Source: Palsa-504 sp963767565
Lineage (GTDB): Bacteria > Actinomycetota > Actinomycetes > Streptosporangiales > Streptosporangiaceae
Direction: 5' to 3'
Assembly: GCA_963767565.1 (NCBI GenBank)
Contig: CAVYEG010000006.1
Coordinates: forward strand, 1,984,001-2,048,000
DNA length: 64,000 bases
Shown here: positions 42,813-50,998 of the stretch, piece by piece
Layout: each line of letters begins with the position of its first letter
Position numbering within the stretch: the stretch's first letter is position 1
Notes under the pieces: generated by a model
The model's input: the letters and a program-made list of their open reading frames with translations, nothing else
What the model was told of the DNA's origin: nothing
Databases searched by the model: none
Made by a program: the position numbers and the translations under genes

Positions 42813-44555
42813 GTGACCGACCTCAACTGGATCATCGACACCGTTCCGAGCACGAGATACCCCGTGTACACCCGGCTCAACGCCAACGACGTGATGCCGG
42901 ATCCGATCACGCCGCTCGGCGCGAGCCTGGTGTGGACGCCTGAGGTCCTGCCCGCCTGGGCGGTCGGGAACGTGCGGCTGCGGTACTTCACGCCGCAGGA
43001 GATGTCGCCTGACCCGTACCCGCCGGTGGCAGGTTTCTTCTACGGGTACCTGTATGTCGACCAGACCTACGTGCGGATCACCGGGATCCGGGCCGGCATC
43101 GGCGCGGACGCCATCGACGCGGCGTTCTTCGCGCATCCGAACCCGCCGCGGCACCAGTCGAAGCCGACCGACATGAACTCCGAACTGGCCGCCAACGTGG
43201 CGGAGCGGGTGGGCTGGACGCTGACCACGACCGCGTTCCCCGAGCTCGAGGAGGAGCGGGAGCTGGCCAACCGGGTGCGGGCCGAGCGGCCTGACCTGCA
43301 CACCACCTCGAACGAGGTGCTGATCACGCTGGCCCGCCGGGCGGCCCCGCTGCAGCGGATCATGTGGGGGCGCGGGTACGTGATCGCGAGCAACCAGGCG
43401 GCCATGGGCCCCGGGGTGATCAGCTCGCTGGTCGGCGCAGCGGACCCGACCCTGACCGTCCGGCTGATCGGCCACGCCGGCGACGTCGACTCGGCGCTGC
43501 CGTCCTTCGCGCTGTGGGACCTGTCCCGCGCGGTGCGCGCGGACGCCCGGCTGGCCGCCACCTTCGACCGGGGCGAGGAGGGCCAGGGCGAGCAAACACT
43601 GCTGGACCGGCTGCGCACCGACCACCCTGACTTCGCCCTCCGGTTCGATGCGTTCGTGCACGAGTTCGGCTACCGCGGGCCCAGTGAGTGGGACATCGGC
43701 GTGCACACCTGGGAGACCATGCCGGAGCTGCCGCTGGCACTGATCGGCCGGCTCCGCCACTTGGACGACGACGCCAACCCCGGCCTGCGCCGGGAGGAGC
43801 GGGCCGACGACGCGGCGGCGGCGCTGCAAGAGGCGCTGAAGATCCTCGGGCCGAACGAGGAGGCGGTGCAGTCGCTGCACCTGGCCATCGCGTCGGCCCG
43901 GCGGTTCGGCGCCTGGCGGGAGCGGGGCAAGACCAGCGCGGTCAAGGTCATGCACGAGGTGCGGGCGCCGCTGTTCGAGCTCGGCCGCCGCCTGACCGCG
44001 CGGGGGGAGCTCGACCACCCGCAGCAGGTCTTCATGGCCCTGGAGCCGGAGCTTGACCTGCTGGCCACGCACGCCGCCGACATCGCCGACACGCTGCGCG
44101 AGCGCGAGCGGCAGTGGCGGCAGCTATTCGAGATCGAGCCGCCGACCTTCGTGGTCGCCGGGGAGCCGATGACACCCCTGGCCGACCTGCCGCGCAAGGG
44201 CGGGCACCAGGTGACGACGGTCAAGCCCGGCGACGTGCTGACCGGCGCGCCGGCCTCGGCGGGCGTGGCCCGCGGCCGGGCCCGCGTGGTCACCGACACC
44301 GCCCAGATCGCCGCGTTCGAGCCGGGCGAGATCCTGATCGCGCCGCAGACCGACCCGTCGTGGACCCCGCTGTTCATGGTGGCGGCCGGCGTGGTGGTCG
44401 ACGTCGGCGCCATGGGCAGCCACGCCATGATCGTCAGCCGGGAGCTCGGCATCCCGTGCGCGGCGGGCGTGGGCGAGGCGACCAAGCGCATCCCGGACGG
44501 CACGCTGCTCGAAGTGGACGGCTCGTCCGGGAAGGTCACCGTGCTGGAGGGCTGA
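42813..44555 (+). CDS. PEP-utilising enzyme-like phosphotransferase lacking an ATP-grasp domain
   Basis: GTG 42813 with a GGAGG site gives 580 residues. The C-terminus is a phosphohistidine swivel domain: GAPASAGVARGRARVVTD, APQTDPSWTPLFMVAAG and GAMGSHAMIVSRELGIPCAA with H537. The first 450 residues resemble the middle (substrate-binding) region of rifampin phosphotransferase and PEP-synthase-like proteins (DVMPDPITPLGASL, VHEFGYRGPSEWDI). There is no ATP-grasp domain, so it cannot form its own phosphohistidine from ATP. An external ATP-binding partner, as in two-component phenylphosphate synthase, is plausible. Its stop is four bases from the start of a P450 gene, implying tight co-translation. 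Confidence 0.8.
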   Translation: MTDLNWIIDTVPSTRYPVYTRLNANDVMPDPITPLGASLVWTPEVLPAWAVGNVRLRYFTPQEMSPDPYPPVAGFFYGYLYVDQTYVRITGIRAGIGADAIDAAFFAHPNPPRHQSKPTDMNSELAANVAERVGWTLTTTAFPELEEERELANRVRAERPDLHTTSNEVLITLARRAAPLQRIMWGRGYVIASNQAAMGPGVISSLVGAADPTLTVRLIGHAGDVDSALPSFALWDLSRAVRADARLAATFDRGEEGQGEQTLLDRLRTDHPDFALRFDAFVHEFGYRGPSEWDIGVHTWETMPELPLALIGRLRHLDDDANPGLRREERADDAAAALQEALKILGPNEEAVQSLHLAIASARRFGAWRERGKTSAVKVMHEVRAPLFELGRRLTARGELDHPQQVFMALEPELDLLATHAADIADTLRERERQWRQLFEIEPPTFVVAGEPMTPLADLPRKGGHQVTTVKPGDVLTGAPASAGVARGRARVVTDTAQIAAFEPGEILIAPQTDPSWTPLFMVAAGVVVDVGAMGSHAMIVSRELGIPCAAGVGEATKRIPDGTLLEVDGSSGKVTVLEG

Positions 44556-44559
44556 CGCG

Positions 44560-45813
44560 ATGACGGAGCCGGCCGGGGCCGTCCTGCGTGTCGACCCGTA
44601 TTCCGATGAGTTCCAGCAGGACCCGTTCGCGGCGTACGCGGCGCTGCGGGCTACCGCGCCGGTCTACCGGGTGCCTGACCGCGGCTTCTTCATGGTCACC
44701 ACCCATGCTCTGGTCCGCGAGGTGCTGCGCGATCCGGTCACGTACGCGAACTCGGTGACCTCGGCGCGGCGCACCGAGCCGCCGCCCGAGATCGCCGGGC
44801 AGATCGCGGCCATCCGGGCGCAGGGGTTCGCGTACCAGTCAGCGCTGGGGCTGAGCGATCCGCCCCGGCACACGCGGTACCGCAAGCTCGTCCAGCGGGC
44901 GTTCCTCCCCCGCTCGCTGGCCTGGATGGACCCGATCATCGCCCAGGCCAGCCACGACCTGGTGGCCGCGCTGCCCGCGCCGGGCACAGTCGATATCGTC
45001 CGGGCCTTGGCCTGGCCGGTGCCGGTCTATGCCATCTCCCGCATCCTGGGCCTGCCCGATTCGTGGCGCGAGGACATCGGGCGTTGGTCGGACGCCGCGA
45101 CGGCCTCGCTCGGCGCCCAGCTGGAGCCGGAGCGCTGGCTGCAGACCGAACACGACATGATCGATTACCAGCGCCGGATCTCGGCCGAGCTGGACCAGCG
45201 CCGGGCGGCGCCGCGTGATGACGTGCTCAGCGTGCTGGTCCAGCCCGATCCTGACGAGGGCACGCTAACCAACGCCGAGCTGGTCTGGCTGGTTCGCGAG
45301 CTCATGGTGGCGGGCAACGAGACGACCACGAAACTGATCACCGACATGGTGCTGCGCCTGTCCGACCAGCCCGGCCAATGGGACCGGCTCCGCGAGGATC
45401 CAGCCCAGGCCGCGGTCATGGTCGAGGAGGGCCTGCGCCTGGCCACCCCCGCGCAGGGGATGTTCCGCCGGGTCACCCGGCCGACGACCCTCGGCGGCGT
45501 GCCGCTGCCCGAGGGAGCCCTGGTGTTCTTGTCGTACATCTCGGCGAACCGTGACGAGTCCGTCTTCTCCTCGCCTGATGAGTTCAATCCCGACCGCCGC
45601 AACGTCCGGCGCCACCTGAGCTTCGGCCAGGGCATCCACGCCTGCCTGGGTAACGTGCTGGCCCGGATGGAGGCGACGGCCGTGCTGCGCGAGCTCGCCC
45701 AGCGCGCCGACCGGCTCGAGGTGGTGGATCCGGCGGCCGTTCGGTACCTGCCTTCCTTCTTCCTGCGCGGCATCCCCGAGCTGCCGGTCCGCGTGCACCC
45801 CCGCCGAGCTTAG
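44560..45813 (+). CDS. Cytochrome P450
   Basis: A 417-residue P450. Landmarks: LSDPPRHTRYRKLVQRAFLP, the I-helix VAGNETTTKL with the conserved Thr, EEGLRLATPAQGMFRRVTR (ExxR), and haem loop FGQGIHACLGNVLARME. The family style is that of steroid- or fatty-acid-type CYPs of mycobacteria and other actinomycetes. The ATG lies four bases after the PEP-utiliser stop, so a hydroxylation and a phosphoryl or other transfer may act on the same substrate. No ferredoxin gene is adjacent. It is convergent with the pair at 45939-47415. Confidence 0.92.
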   Translation: MTEPAGAVLRVDPYSDEFQQDPFAAYAALRATAPVYRVPDRGFFMVTTHALVREVLRDPVTYANSVTSARRTEPPPEIAGQIAAIRAQGFAYQSALGLSDPPRHTRYRKLVQRAFLPRSLAWMDPIIAQASHDLVAALPAPGTVDIVRALAWPVPVYAISRILGLPDSWREDIGRWSDAATASLGAQLEPERWLQTEHDMIDYQRRISAELDQRRAAPRDDVLSVLVQPDPDEGTLTNAELVWLVRELMVAGNETTTKLITDMVLRLSDQPGQWDRLREDPAQAAVMVEEGLRLATPAQGMFRRVTRPTTLGGVPLPEGALVFLSYISANRDESVFSSPDEFNPDRRNVRRHLSFGQGIHACLGNVLARMEATAVLRELAQRADRLEVVDPAAVRYLPSFFLRGIPELPVRVHPRRA

Positions 45814-45817
45814 GAAC

Positions 45818-45855
45818 GCACGCGGGCAGCGGGGGCACGCGGGCAGCGGGGGCAC
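45818..45855. repeat. 17-bp tandem duplication downstream of the P450 gene
   Basis: Two identical copies of CACGCGGGCAGCGGGGG lie immediately after the P450 stop codon. The run is non-coding and probably a simple slippage product. Confidence 0.6.
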
Positions 45856-45881
45856 GCGCGGCCGTCTGATCCAGGGCACCC

Positions 45882-45920
45882 TGATAGGGGGCAAGCACCA
45901 GGGTCCGTTCGGCATAAATG
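45882..45920 (+). repeat. Dispersed intergenic element, copy B
   Basis: TGATAGGGG (45882-45890) and CCGTTCGGCATAAATG (45905-45920) match copy A at 3727-3773 in order and orientation. The two copies lie over 42 kb apart, both in non-coding DNA; this one is between convergent genes, which argues against a promoter role. Confidence 0.5.
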
Positions 45921-45938
45921 GAAAAGGGGGGCGGGCGG

Positions 45939-46397
45939 TCAGCGGCCGGTCGGACTCCAGCCGGCCATGACGTCGGTTTCGTGGCCGGAGCGGACGTCCA
46001 GGATTTCCTCGCCGCGCTGGATCAGGGGGTTTAGGCCGCTGGCTACGGCGGTCTCGAGGGCGGCGGACAGGGCGTTGCCGGCCCGGCAATAGGTCTCCAC
46101 GACGTCGTCCAGGTGCAGGCTGTCGCGGGGAGCGGCGGCCAGCGCGGCGAGCGCGGCTTCAAGTGTGGTTCCGGGCGCCTGGGCGGCGACCTCTTGCGCG
46201 TAGGCCTCGATGTCCGCGGTCTCGTCGCGCATCCAGGCCACCTCGTGGGCGGCGCGGACGGCGGTGTTCCGCAGCACGGTCTCCACCATGATCACCGAGA
46301 CCTGGGCGGTCGCGTCGGTCAGCGACGGCAGCACGTTGGTCATCAGCTCGCGGCAGCAGTCCAGCAGGATCTGCTCAGTGGTGGGCCTCGATAGCAT
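45939..46397 (-). CDS. Small helical protein, partner of the phosphotransferase (DUF6285-like)
   Basis: ATG 46397 behind AAGGAGCAGG gives 152 residues. It begins MLSRPTTEQILLDCCRELMT and is predicted almost entirely helical, with QVSVIMVETVLRNTAVRAAH. The start and gene context recall DUF6285-type proteins, which sit beside ACAD10-like phosphotransferases in acyl-CoA catabolic loci, but the match is only suggestive. The gene lies directly downstream of the phosphotransferase gene, and the two are probably co-transcribed. Function unknown. Confidence 0.6.
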   Translation of the reverse strand: MLSRPTTEQILLDCCRELMTNVLPSLTDATAQVSVIMVETVLRNTAVRAAHEVAWMRDETADIEAYAQEVAAQAPGTTLEAALAALAAAPRDSLHLDDVVETYCRAGNALSAALETAVASGLNPLIQRGEEILDVRSGHETDVMAGWSPTGR

Positions 46398-46407
46398 TCC
46401 TGCTCCT

Positions 46408-47415
46408 TCAGTGGGCCAGTTGCCGGGCGACTTCGACGAAGGCATTGGTCGTGGCCGAGATGCCGTTCATCATGTACGTGGCCATCACGCCGCGCGACTG
46501 GCCGTGGGCCAGCGCGTCGGTGGCATCGAACATCTGGCCCAGCAGCCGGGCCATGCCCAGGACGTAGAAGTAGGAGACGGTGTCCTGGTTGACCTGCTCC
46601 TCGGTCAGCCCGGTGCGCTCCCGGTAGCGGGCCAGGAAAGCGGCTGGATCGGCCTCGTACAGGTTCGGCGGGACGGGCAGGTGGCTGTAGTAGCCGAGGT
46701 CCTCGCGCGGGTCGCCGATGCGCGCGAACTCCCAGTCGATCATCAGCACCGGCCCGTCGTCCGGCACCAGGATGTTGGCCGGCTGCGCGTCGCCGTGCAC
46801 GAAGGTGAGCGGCACCGGGGGCGGCCGGTGGGCGGCCAGCTGAGCCGCCACGAAGTGCAGGGCGGGGTTGCTGTCCGCGATGTCGCGGTCGAGCCGGCTG
46901 AGGCGCTCGACCAGGTTGCCGATGTAGGTATCCCAGTCCGGGGGCCGCTCCAGTCCGGGCGGCAGCACGTCGAGCGGGGTCCGGTGCACCTCGGCCAGGG
47001 TGTCGACGAAGATCTGCGCGGCGCGCGGCAGCTGGTCAGGCCCCTGGGCGATATCGCACAGCGGCCGGCCGGGGAAGAAGTCGACGATCATGCACTTGGA
47101 CCCGAGATGCTGCCCGGTCGCGTCGTACCACCGGGGCCTGGGGGTGTGGATCGGCAGCTTTCCAGAGATCGCCTCCAGCAGCCGCCACTCGGTGTCCCGG
47201 TCGCTTTCGAAGACCCCGGTATCCGGCGGCGGGTCCGACCGCAGCACGAAGGTTTCCTCGGACCCGTCCGCCCAGCGCACCGTGGCCAGCGCGGAGAGGC
47301 GGCTGTAGCCGCCGCTGATCGGCCGGAACGCGGTGACCGTGCCGCCGCGCCCGCCTTCCACATGGTCCAGGAACTTCTGCAGCGAAGGGGCACCGAGCTG
47401 CGCTAGGTCGGTCAC
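46408..47415 (-). CDS. Phosphotransferase family protein (APH/ACAD10 N-terminal kinase-like)
   Basis: A 335-residue kinase-fold protein: glycine-rich start FRPISGGYSRLSALATVRW, lysine-strand substitute ETFVLRSDPP, catalytic loop FVHGDAQPANILV and metal-binding MIDWEFARIGDPREDLGYY. This subgroup is common beside acyl-CoA dehydrogenases and CoA ligases and is thought to phosphorylate small hydroxylated acyl substrates (as in ACAD10/11-type hydroxyacyl-CoA processing); true antibiotic resistance is unlikely. It forms an operon with the small helical protein at 45939 and is divergent from the flavoprotein gene at 47539. Confidence 0.88.
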   Translation of the reverse strand: MTDLAQLGAPSLQKFLDHVEGGRGGTVTAFRPISGGYSRLSALATVRWADGSEETFVLRSDPPPDTGVFESDRDTEWRLLEAISGKLPIHTPRPRWYDATGQHLGSKCMIVDFFPGRPLCDIAQGPDQLPRAAQIFVDTLAEVHRTPLDVLPPGLERPPDWDTYIGNLVERLSRLDRDIADSNPALHFVAAQLAAHRPPPVPLTFVHGDAQPANILVPDDGPVLMIDWEFARIGDPREDLGYYSHLPVPPNLYEADPAAFLARYRERTGLTEEQVNQDTVSYFYVLGMARLLGQMFDATDALAHGQSRGVMATYMMNGISATTNAFVEVARQLAH

Positions 47416-47538
47416 GGGGCCTCCTGCAACGTGGCGTGACGGGCTGAGATCGATGCTAGAGACCGTGGCCGGCCGTGACTAGGGTCTTTATGTAGTGATT
47501 GAATAAAAACTCCAGCGGTCAATCGCGAGGGAGCCCTG

Positions 47539-49389
47539 GTGGAAACGTTCGATGTCATCGTCCTGGGCACCGGCGCCGCGGCGCTGACCGCCGCAATCCG
47601 GGCCTCCGCCGGGGGCGCCAGCGTGGGGCTGTTCGAGAAGGCCGAGGAGGTCGGCGGCACCAGCGCCTGGTCCGGCGGCATGGTGTGGATCCCGATGAAC
47701 CCGCACATGGCCGAGCTCGGCATCGAGGACAGCCGGGAGGAGGTACTGGCCTACTTCCGGTCGCTGTCCAACGGGCTCATGGAGGAGGACCTGGCCGCGG
47801 CCCTGATCGACGCCGGGCCCGAGGTGGTGACGTGGCTGGAGCAGAACACCCCGGTCCAGTTCCAGATCATCAAGGACTTCCCCGACTACCACCCCGAGCA
47901 CCCCGGCGCCAAGCCGGGCGGGGGCCGGTCGATGGAGTGCCCGCTGTTCCCGTTCGTCTCGCTGGGCCAGTGGCAGCACCGGGTCACGGTGGGGCCGCAG
48001 CTGTCGGGCAACATCATGATGAGCGAGACCAGCCTGGGCCGCGGCGCCCCGCAGGGCGTCGACCCCTCCGAGCTGGAACGGCGCAAGATCCGGGACGAGC
48101 GCGGGGCCGGGCAGGGCCTGATCGGGCCGTTGCTGAAGGGCTGCCTGGACCGCGGGATCGAGCCGCGTACCGGCATGCGCGCAGTCGAGCTGCTGCGGGA
48201 CGGGCGGCGGATCACCGGGGTCCGGTTCGAGACCGCGGAAGGTTCGGTCGAGGTGGGCGCCGCCCGCGGGGTGATCATCGCGACCGGCGGGTTCGAGTGG
48301 GATCCCGAGCTGGTCCGGGCGTTCATCCGCGGCCCGCTGGTACGCTCCGCGTCCGTGCCGACCAATACCGGCGACGGCCTGAAGATGGCCATGCGGGTGG
48401 GCGCGGCCCTGGGCAACATGCGCGAGGGCTGGTGGGCGGCCACGATCGACGTGCCGGTGGGCGGCCGGATGGCCGCCTGGCAGGTCAACGGCGAGCGCAC
48501 CCGCCCGCACTGCATCATGGTCAACCGCCGCGGGCACCGCTTCACCAACGAGGCGGCGAACTACAACGCGCTGGGCGCCGCCTTCCACGTGATCGACGTG
48601 AGCACTTACTCCTACATCAACCACCCCGCGTGGATGATCTTCGACCGGCACTACCTGACCCGATACGGCCTGGCGGGCTACCGTGGGGCCGGCGCGACGC
48701 CGGACTGGATGACAGAGGAGCCGACCATCGCGGAGCTCGCCTCGGCCATCGGCGTCCCAGGCGAGGCGCTGGAGCAGACCGTGGCCCGGTGGAACGAGCA
48801 GTCCGCCCGCGAGCAGGACACCGACTTCGGCCGCGGGAACAGTATTCATGACCGGTGGTGGGGTGACCCGGCGTTCGGTCCGGGGCCGGGGGCCACCTTG
48901 GGTCCGCTTGACACGCCGCCGTTCTACGCGGTGCAGGTGTACTCGGGTGTGCTTGGCACCAAGGGCGGGCCGCGTACCGACGGCAACGGGCAGGTCCTGG
49001 ACGTCGACGGCCAGACCATCCCCGGGCTGTACGCGGCCGGGAACGCCATGGCCTCGGCCATGGGCATGACCTACGGCGGGGCCGGCGGGACGCTCGGGCC
49101 GGCCATGGTGTTCGGCTACCTGGCCGGCCTGGCAGCGCGGCGGAAGCGGGCCGGTCAGCGGAAGCGGGCCGGTCAGCGGAAGCGGGCCGGTCATGAGCGC
49201 TGCCTTCGACTTCGACGGCAAGGTCGCGCTGGTCACCGGGGCGGCCGGCGGGATGGGCCGGGCCACGGCCCAGGCGTTCGCCGCAGCGGGCGCTCAGGTG
49301 GTGGCGGCCGACATCGCCGCCGACGGGGGCGAGGAGACCGTCGAGAAGATCAAGCGCGACGGGGGTTCGGCCATCTTCGTGCGCACTGA
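47539..49389 (+). CDS. FAD-dependent dehydrogenase (3-ketosteroid delta1-dehydrogenase/fumarate-reductase flavoprotein family)
   Basis: GTG 47539 behind GAGGGAG. The FAD motif is VIVLGTGAAALTAAIRASAG, followed by LFEKAEEVGGTSAWSGGMVW. The mid-region GVIIATGGFEWDPELVRAFI and C-terminal TKGGPRTDGNGQVLDVDGQ, IPGLYAAGNAMASAMGM are the usual signatures of KstD-like and fumarate-reductase-like flavoproteins. It probably desaturates a cyclic ketone. Native-looking sequence ends at about residue 534 (GYLAGLAARRK). The frame then runs through three 18-nt repeats (RKRAGQ) and overlaps the SDR gene by 197 bases to a stop at 49389, giving 616 residues. The extended C-terminus is therefore an artefact of repeat expansion or lost stop. 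Confidence 0.85.
   Translation: METFDVIVLGTGAAALTAAIRASAGGASVGLFEKAEEVGGTSAWSGGMVWIPMNPHMAELGIEDSREEVLAYFRSLSNGLMEEDLAAALIDAGPEVVTWLEQNTPVQFQIIKDFPDYHPEHPGAKPGGGRSMECPLFPFVSLGQWQHRVTVGPQLSGNIMMSETSLGRGAPQGVDPSELERRKIRDERGAGQGLIGPLLKGCLDRGIEPRTGMRAVELLRDGRRITGVRFETAEGSVEVGAARGVIIATGGFEWDPELVRAFIRGPLVRSASVPTNTGDGLKMAMRVGAALGNMREGWWAATIDVPVGGRMAAWQVNGERTRPHCIMVNRRGHRFTNEAANYNALGAAFHVIDVSTYSYINHPAWMIFDRHYLTRYGLAGYRGAGATPDWMTEEPTIAELASAIGVPGEALEQTVARWNEQSAREQDTDFGRGNSIHDRWWGDPAFGPGPGATLGPLDTPPFYAVQVYSGVLGTKGGPRTDGNGQVLDVDGQTIPGLYAAGNAMASAMGMTYGGAGGTLGPAMVFGYLAGLAARRKRAGQRKRAGQRKRAGHERCLRLRRQGRAGHRGGRRDGPGHGPGVRRSGRSGGGGRHRRRRGRGDRREDQARRGFGHLRAH
49141..49194. repeat. 18-bp triple repeat at the flavoprotein/SDR junction
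   Basis: Three copies of CGGAAGCGGGCCGGTCAG (49141-49158, 49159-49176, 49177-49194, the last ending TCATG) end exactly at the SDR start codon. The expansion carries the flavoprotein frame into the SDR gene. Confidence 0.85.
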
Positions 49390-49963
49390 CGTGTCGTCGG
49401 CCGCGGATGTGGAAGCGGCCGTGGCCGTGGCTGTGACCGGCTTTGGCGGCCTGGACTGCGCGTGCAACGCGGCCGCGATCGAGACCGAGACGACGCTGCT
49501 GGCCGACTGCGAAGAGGCCGCCTTCGACCGGCTCGTCGCGGTCAACCTCAAGTCGATCTTCCTGTGCCTGAAGTACGAGATCCGGGCCATGCTGGAGCGA
49601 GGTGGCGGCGCAATCGTCAACATCGCCTCGACCAACTCCTTCCGCCCGCTGCCGAAGCAGTCCGTCTACACGGCGACCAAGCACGGGGTGGTCGGGATGA
49701 CCAAGACGGCCGCGATCGAGTACGCGGGTTCGGGCATCCGGATCAACGCCGTGGCGCCGGGCGCGATCGACACGCCGATGCTGCGCGGGGCGATGGCGGC
49801 CCGCGGCTCGGCGGAGGCGGACGTGCTGGCCCGGCTCAGCCTGATCGGCCGGTTCGGGCAGGTTAGCGAGATCGCCAGCGCGGTGCTCTGGCTCTGCTCG
49901 GACGCCTCGACCTACACGATGGGCCACGTGCTCTCCGTGGACGGCGGCTACCTGGCGCGCTAG
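49193..49963 (+). CDS. Short-chain dehydrogenase/reductase (SDR)
   Basis: A 256-residue classical SDR. Cofactor motif TGAAGGMGRA, DVSSAADVEAA, the NAA(A) stretch, catalytic Ser in IVNIASTNSFRPLPKQ, the YTATK catalytic Tyr/Lys pair, and PGAIDTPML. An acidic residue in ADIAAD after strand 2 suggests NAD preference. It is translationally linked to the upstream flavoprotein gene. Together they fit oxidation of a cyclic alcohol to a ketone followed by ring desaturation, or the reverse order. Convergent with the isomerase gene. Confidence 0.92.
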   Translation: MSAAFDFDGKVALVTGAAGGMGRATAQAFAAAGAQVVAADIAADGGEETVEKIKRDGGSAIFVRTDVSSAADVEAAVAVAVTGFGGLDCACNAAAIETETTLLADCEEAAFDRLVAVNLKSIFLCLKYEIRAMLERGGGAIVNIASTNSFRPLPKQSVYTATKHGVVGMTKTAAIEYAGSGIRINAVAPGAIDTPMLRGAMAARGSAEADVLARLSLIGRFGQVSEIASAVLWLCSDASTYTMGHVLSVDGGYLAR

Positions 49964-50005
49964 AGCTCGGCTCTGGCCGCCCCGGTTACGGGCCGGCCGC
50001 GCCGG

Positions 50006-50863
50006 TTACGCGCTGGCCAGGGCCGCGGCGACGATCGCCCGGGTCCGGTCGACGGCCAGCGCGGCGGCTTCGGCCACCGGCAGGGCGGCCAGGCCGGGGC
50101 TGATCACTTCCGGGCCGACCCAGCGCAGGGCGCCGATCCGGTGCAGCGCCCGGATGGCGGTGACCAGGTCGAGCGCGCCGTCTCCGGGCAGCAGCCGGTG
50201 CGAGGTCTCCTCGCGCAGCGTGCCCCGCGGCACGGCCAGGGCGTCGTCCAGCTGGACGCAGAAAATACGGTCACCGGGGACGGTCTCGAGCACGTCGAAA
50301 TCCGGCTCGCCGCGGAAGAAGTGCCAGGTGTCGAAGACCAGCCCGCCGTTGGGCCGGCCGGCGGAGCAGACCAGATCCCAGGCGATCCGCAGGGTGCGGA
50401 CGATAGTGAACGGGATGAACTCCAGGTGGACCCGCGCGCCGAAGCCGGCCGCACGGTCGCAGAGCGCGCCGAAGTAGCCGGCGAGCTCGGGCACCGGCAC
50501 GTCGCTGCCGGCGGTGGCGATCGCCGACAGCGAGGTGACACCCAGTGCCTCGCACATCCGCAGCGCGTCGTCGGTGCTGACCCCGGCGAACCGCGACGGA
50601 GACGGCTCGCGGTCGGGGTACCAGTTCATGACCGGATCGATGATGAGGTCCAGGCCGAGGTCACGGGCCTGCCGCCCGATCTCGGCGGCCGTCGTCCCGT
50701 CCTGTGCCGCGCGGAGCACGTCGGGCGGGCTGAGCGTGGCCTGCCGGCAGCCGGTCGCCGCGGCAGCGGCGAAGCGCTCGGCCAGCGGTGAGGTGAAGCC
50801 GACGGTGCCGGCCCACAACGTGTAGCCGTCCGGCCCAGCCGGACCGGACGGACGGGCGGTCAT
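50006..50863 (-). CDS. Sugar phosphate isomerase/epimerase-like TIM-barrel protein
   Basis: ATG 50863 gives 285 residues. The xylose-isomerase-like AP endonuclease 2 fold is recognisable: LWAGTVGFTSPLAERFAAAA, LGLDLIIDPVMNWYPD, SLSAIATAGSD, VHLEFIPFTIVRTLRIAWDL with a metal-ligand Glu, GLVFDTWHFFRGEPDFDVLE with Asp/His ligands and CVQLDDAL. It probably isomerises or epimerises a polyol or hydroxylated ring-cleavage product using a divalent metal. Divergent from the Rieske operon, sharing a 135-base region with the repeated regulatory element. Confidence 0.8.
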   Translation of the reverse strand: MTARPSGPAGPDGYTLWAGTVGFTSPLAERFAAAAATGCRQATLSPPDVLRAAQDGTTAAEIGRQARDLGLDLIIDPVMNWYPDREPSPSRFAGVSTDDALRMCEALGVTSLSAIATAGSDVPVPELAGYFGALCDRAAGFGARVHLEFIPFTIVRTLRIAWDLVCSAGRPNGGLVFDTWHFFRGEPDFDVLETVPGDRIFCVQLDDALAVPRGTLREETSHRLLPGDGALDLVTAIRALHRIGALRWVGPEVISPGLAALPVAEAAALAVDRTRAIVAAALASA

Positions 50864-50930
50864 GAGCCACCTCGCGGCAGGTCGGCGGCGGCCCCAGCCG
50901 GCGGGCGGCTGAACCGCGCGGTTTACACTC

Positions 50931-50976
50931 GACAGTATAGACAGTAAGTCTGTATATTGAGTCTGTCTAAAGTAAG
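50931..50976 (+). promoter_or_regulatory. Promoter/operator element upstream of the Rieske operon
   Basis: GACAGTATAGACAGTA followed by AGTC, an imperfect palindrome (TATAGAC...GTCTGTATA) and TAAAGTAAG. The blocks GACAGTATnnACAGTA, AGTC and TAAAGTAAG recur in the same order upstream of the LLM gene (56242-56274, opposite strand). TAAAGT could be the -10 hexamer. Two independent genes carrying the same element suggest one regulator, most likely a dimeric TetR-type protein. Confidence 0.6.
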
Positions 50977-50998
50977 TCCCCGCTATGGAGGCATGCGC

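Noticed and set aside
42353..45813. Antibiotic biosynthetic cluster (ABM, P450, ligase)
   Set aside because: No polyketide, peptide or terpene synthase is present; neighbours are catabolic.
46408..47415. Antibiotic-resistance aminoglycoside phosphotransferase
   Set aside because: The HGDAQPAN and DWEFARIGDP motifs and the catabolic neighbours fit the ACAD10-like metabolic subgroup.
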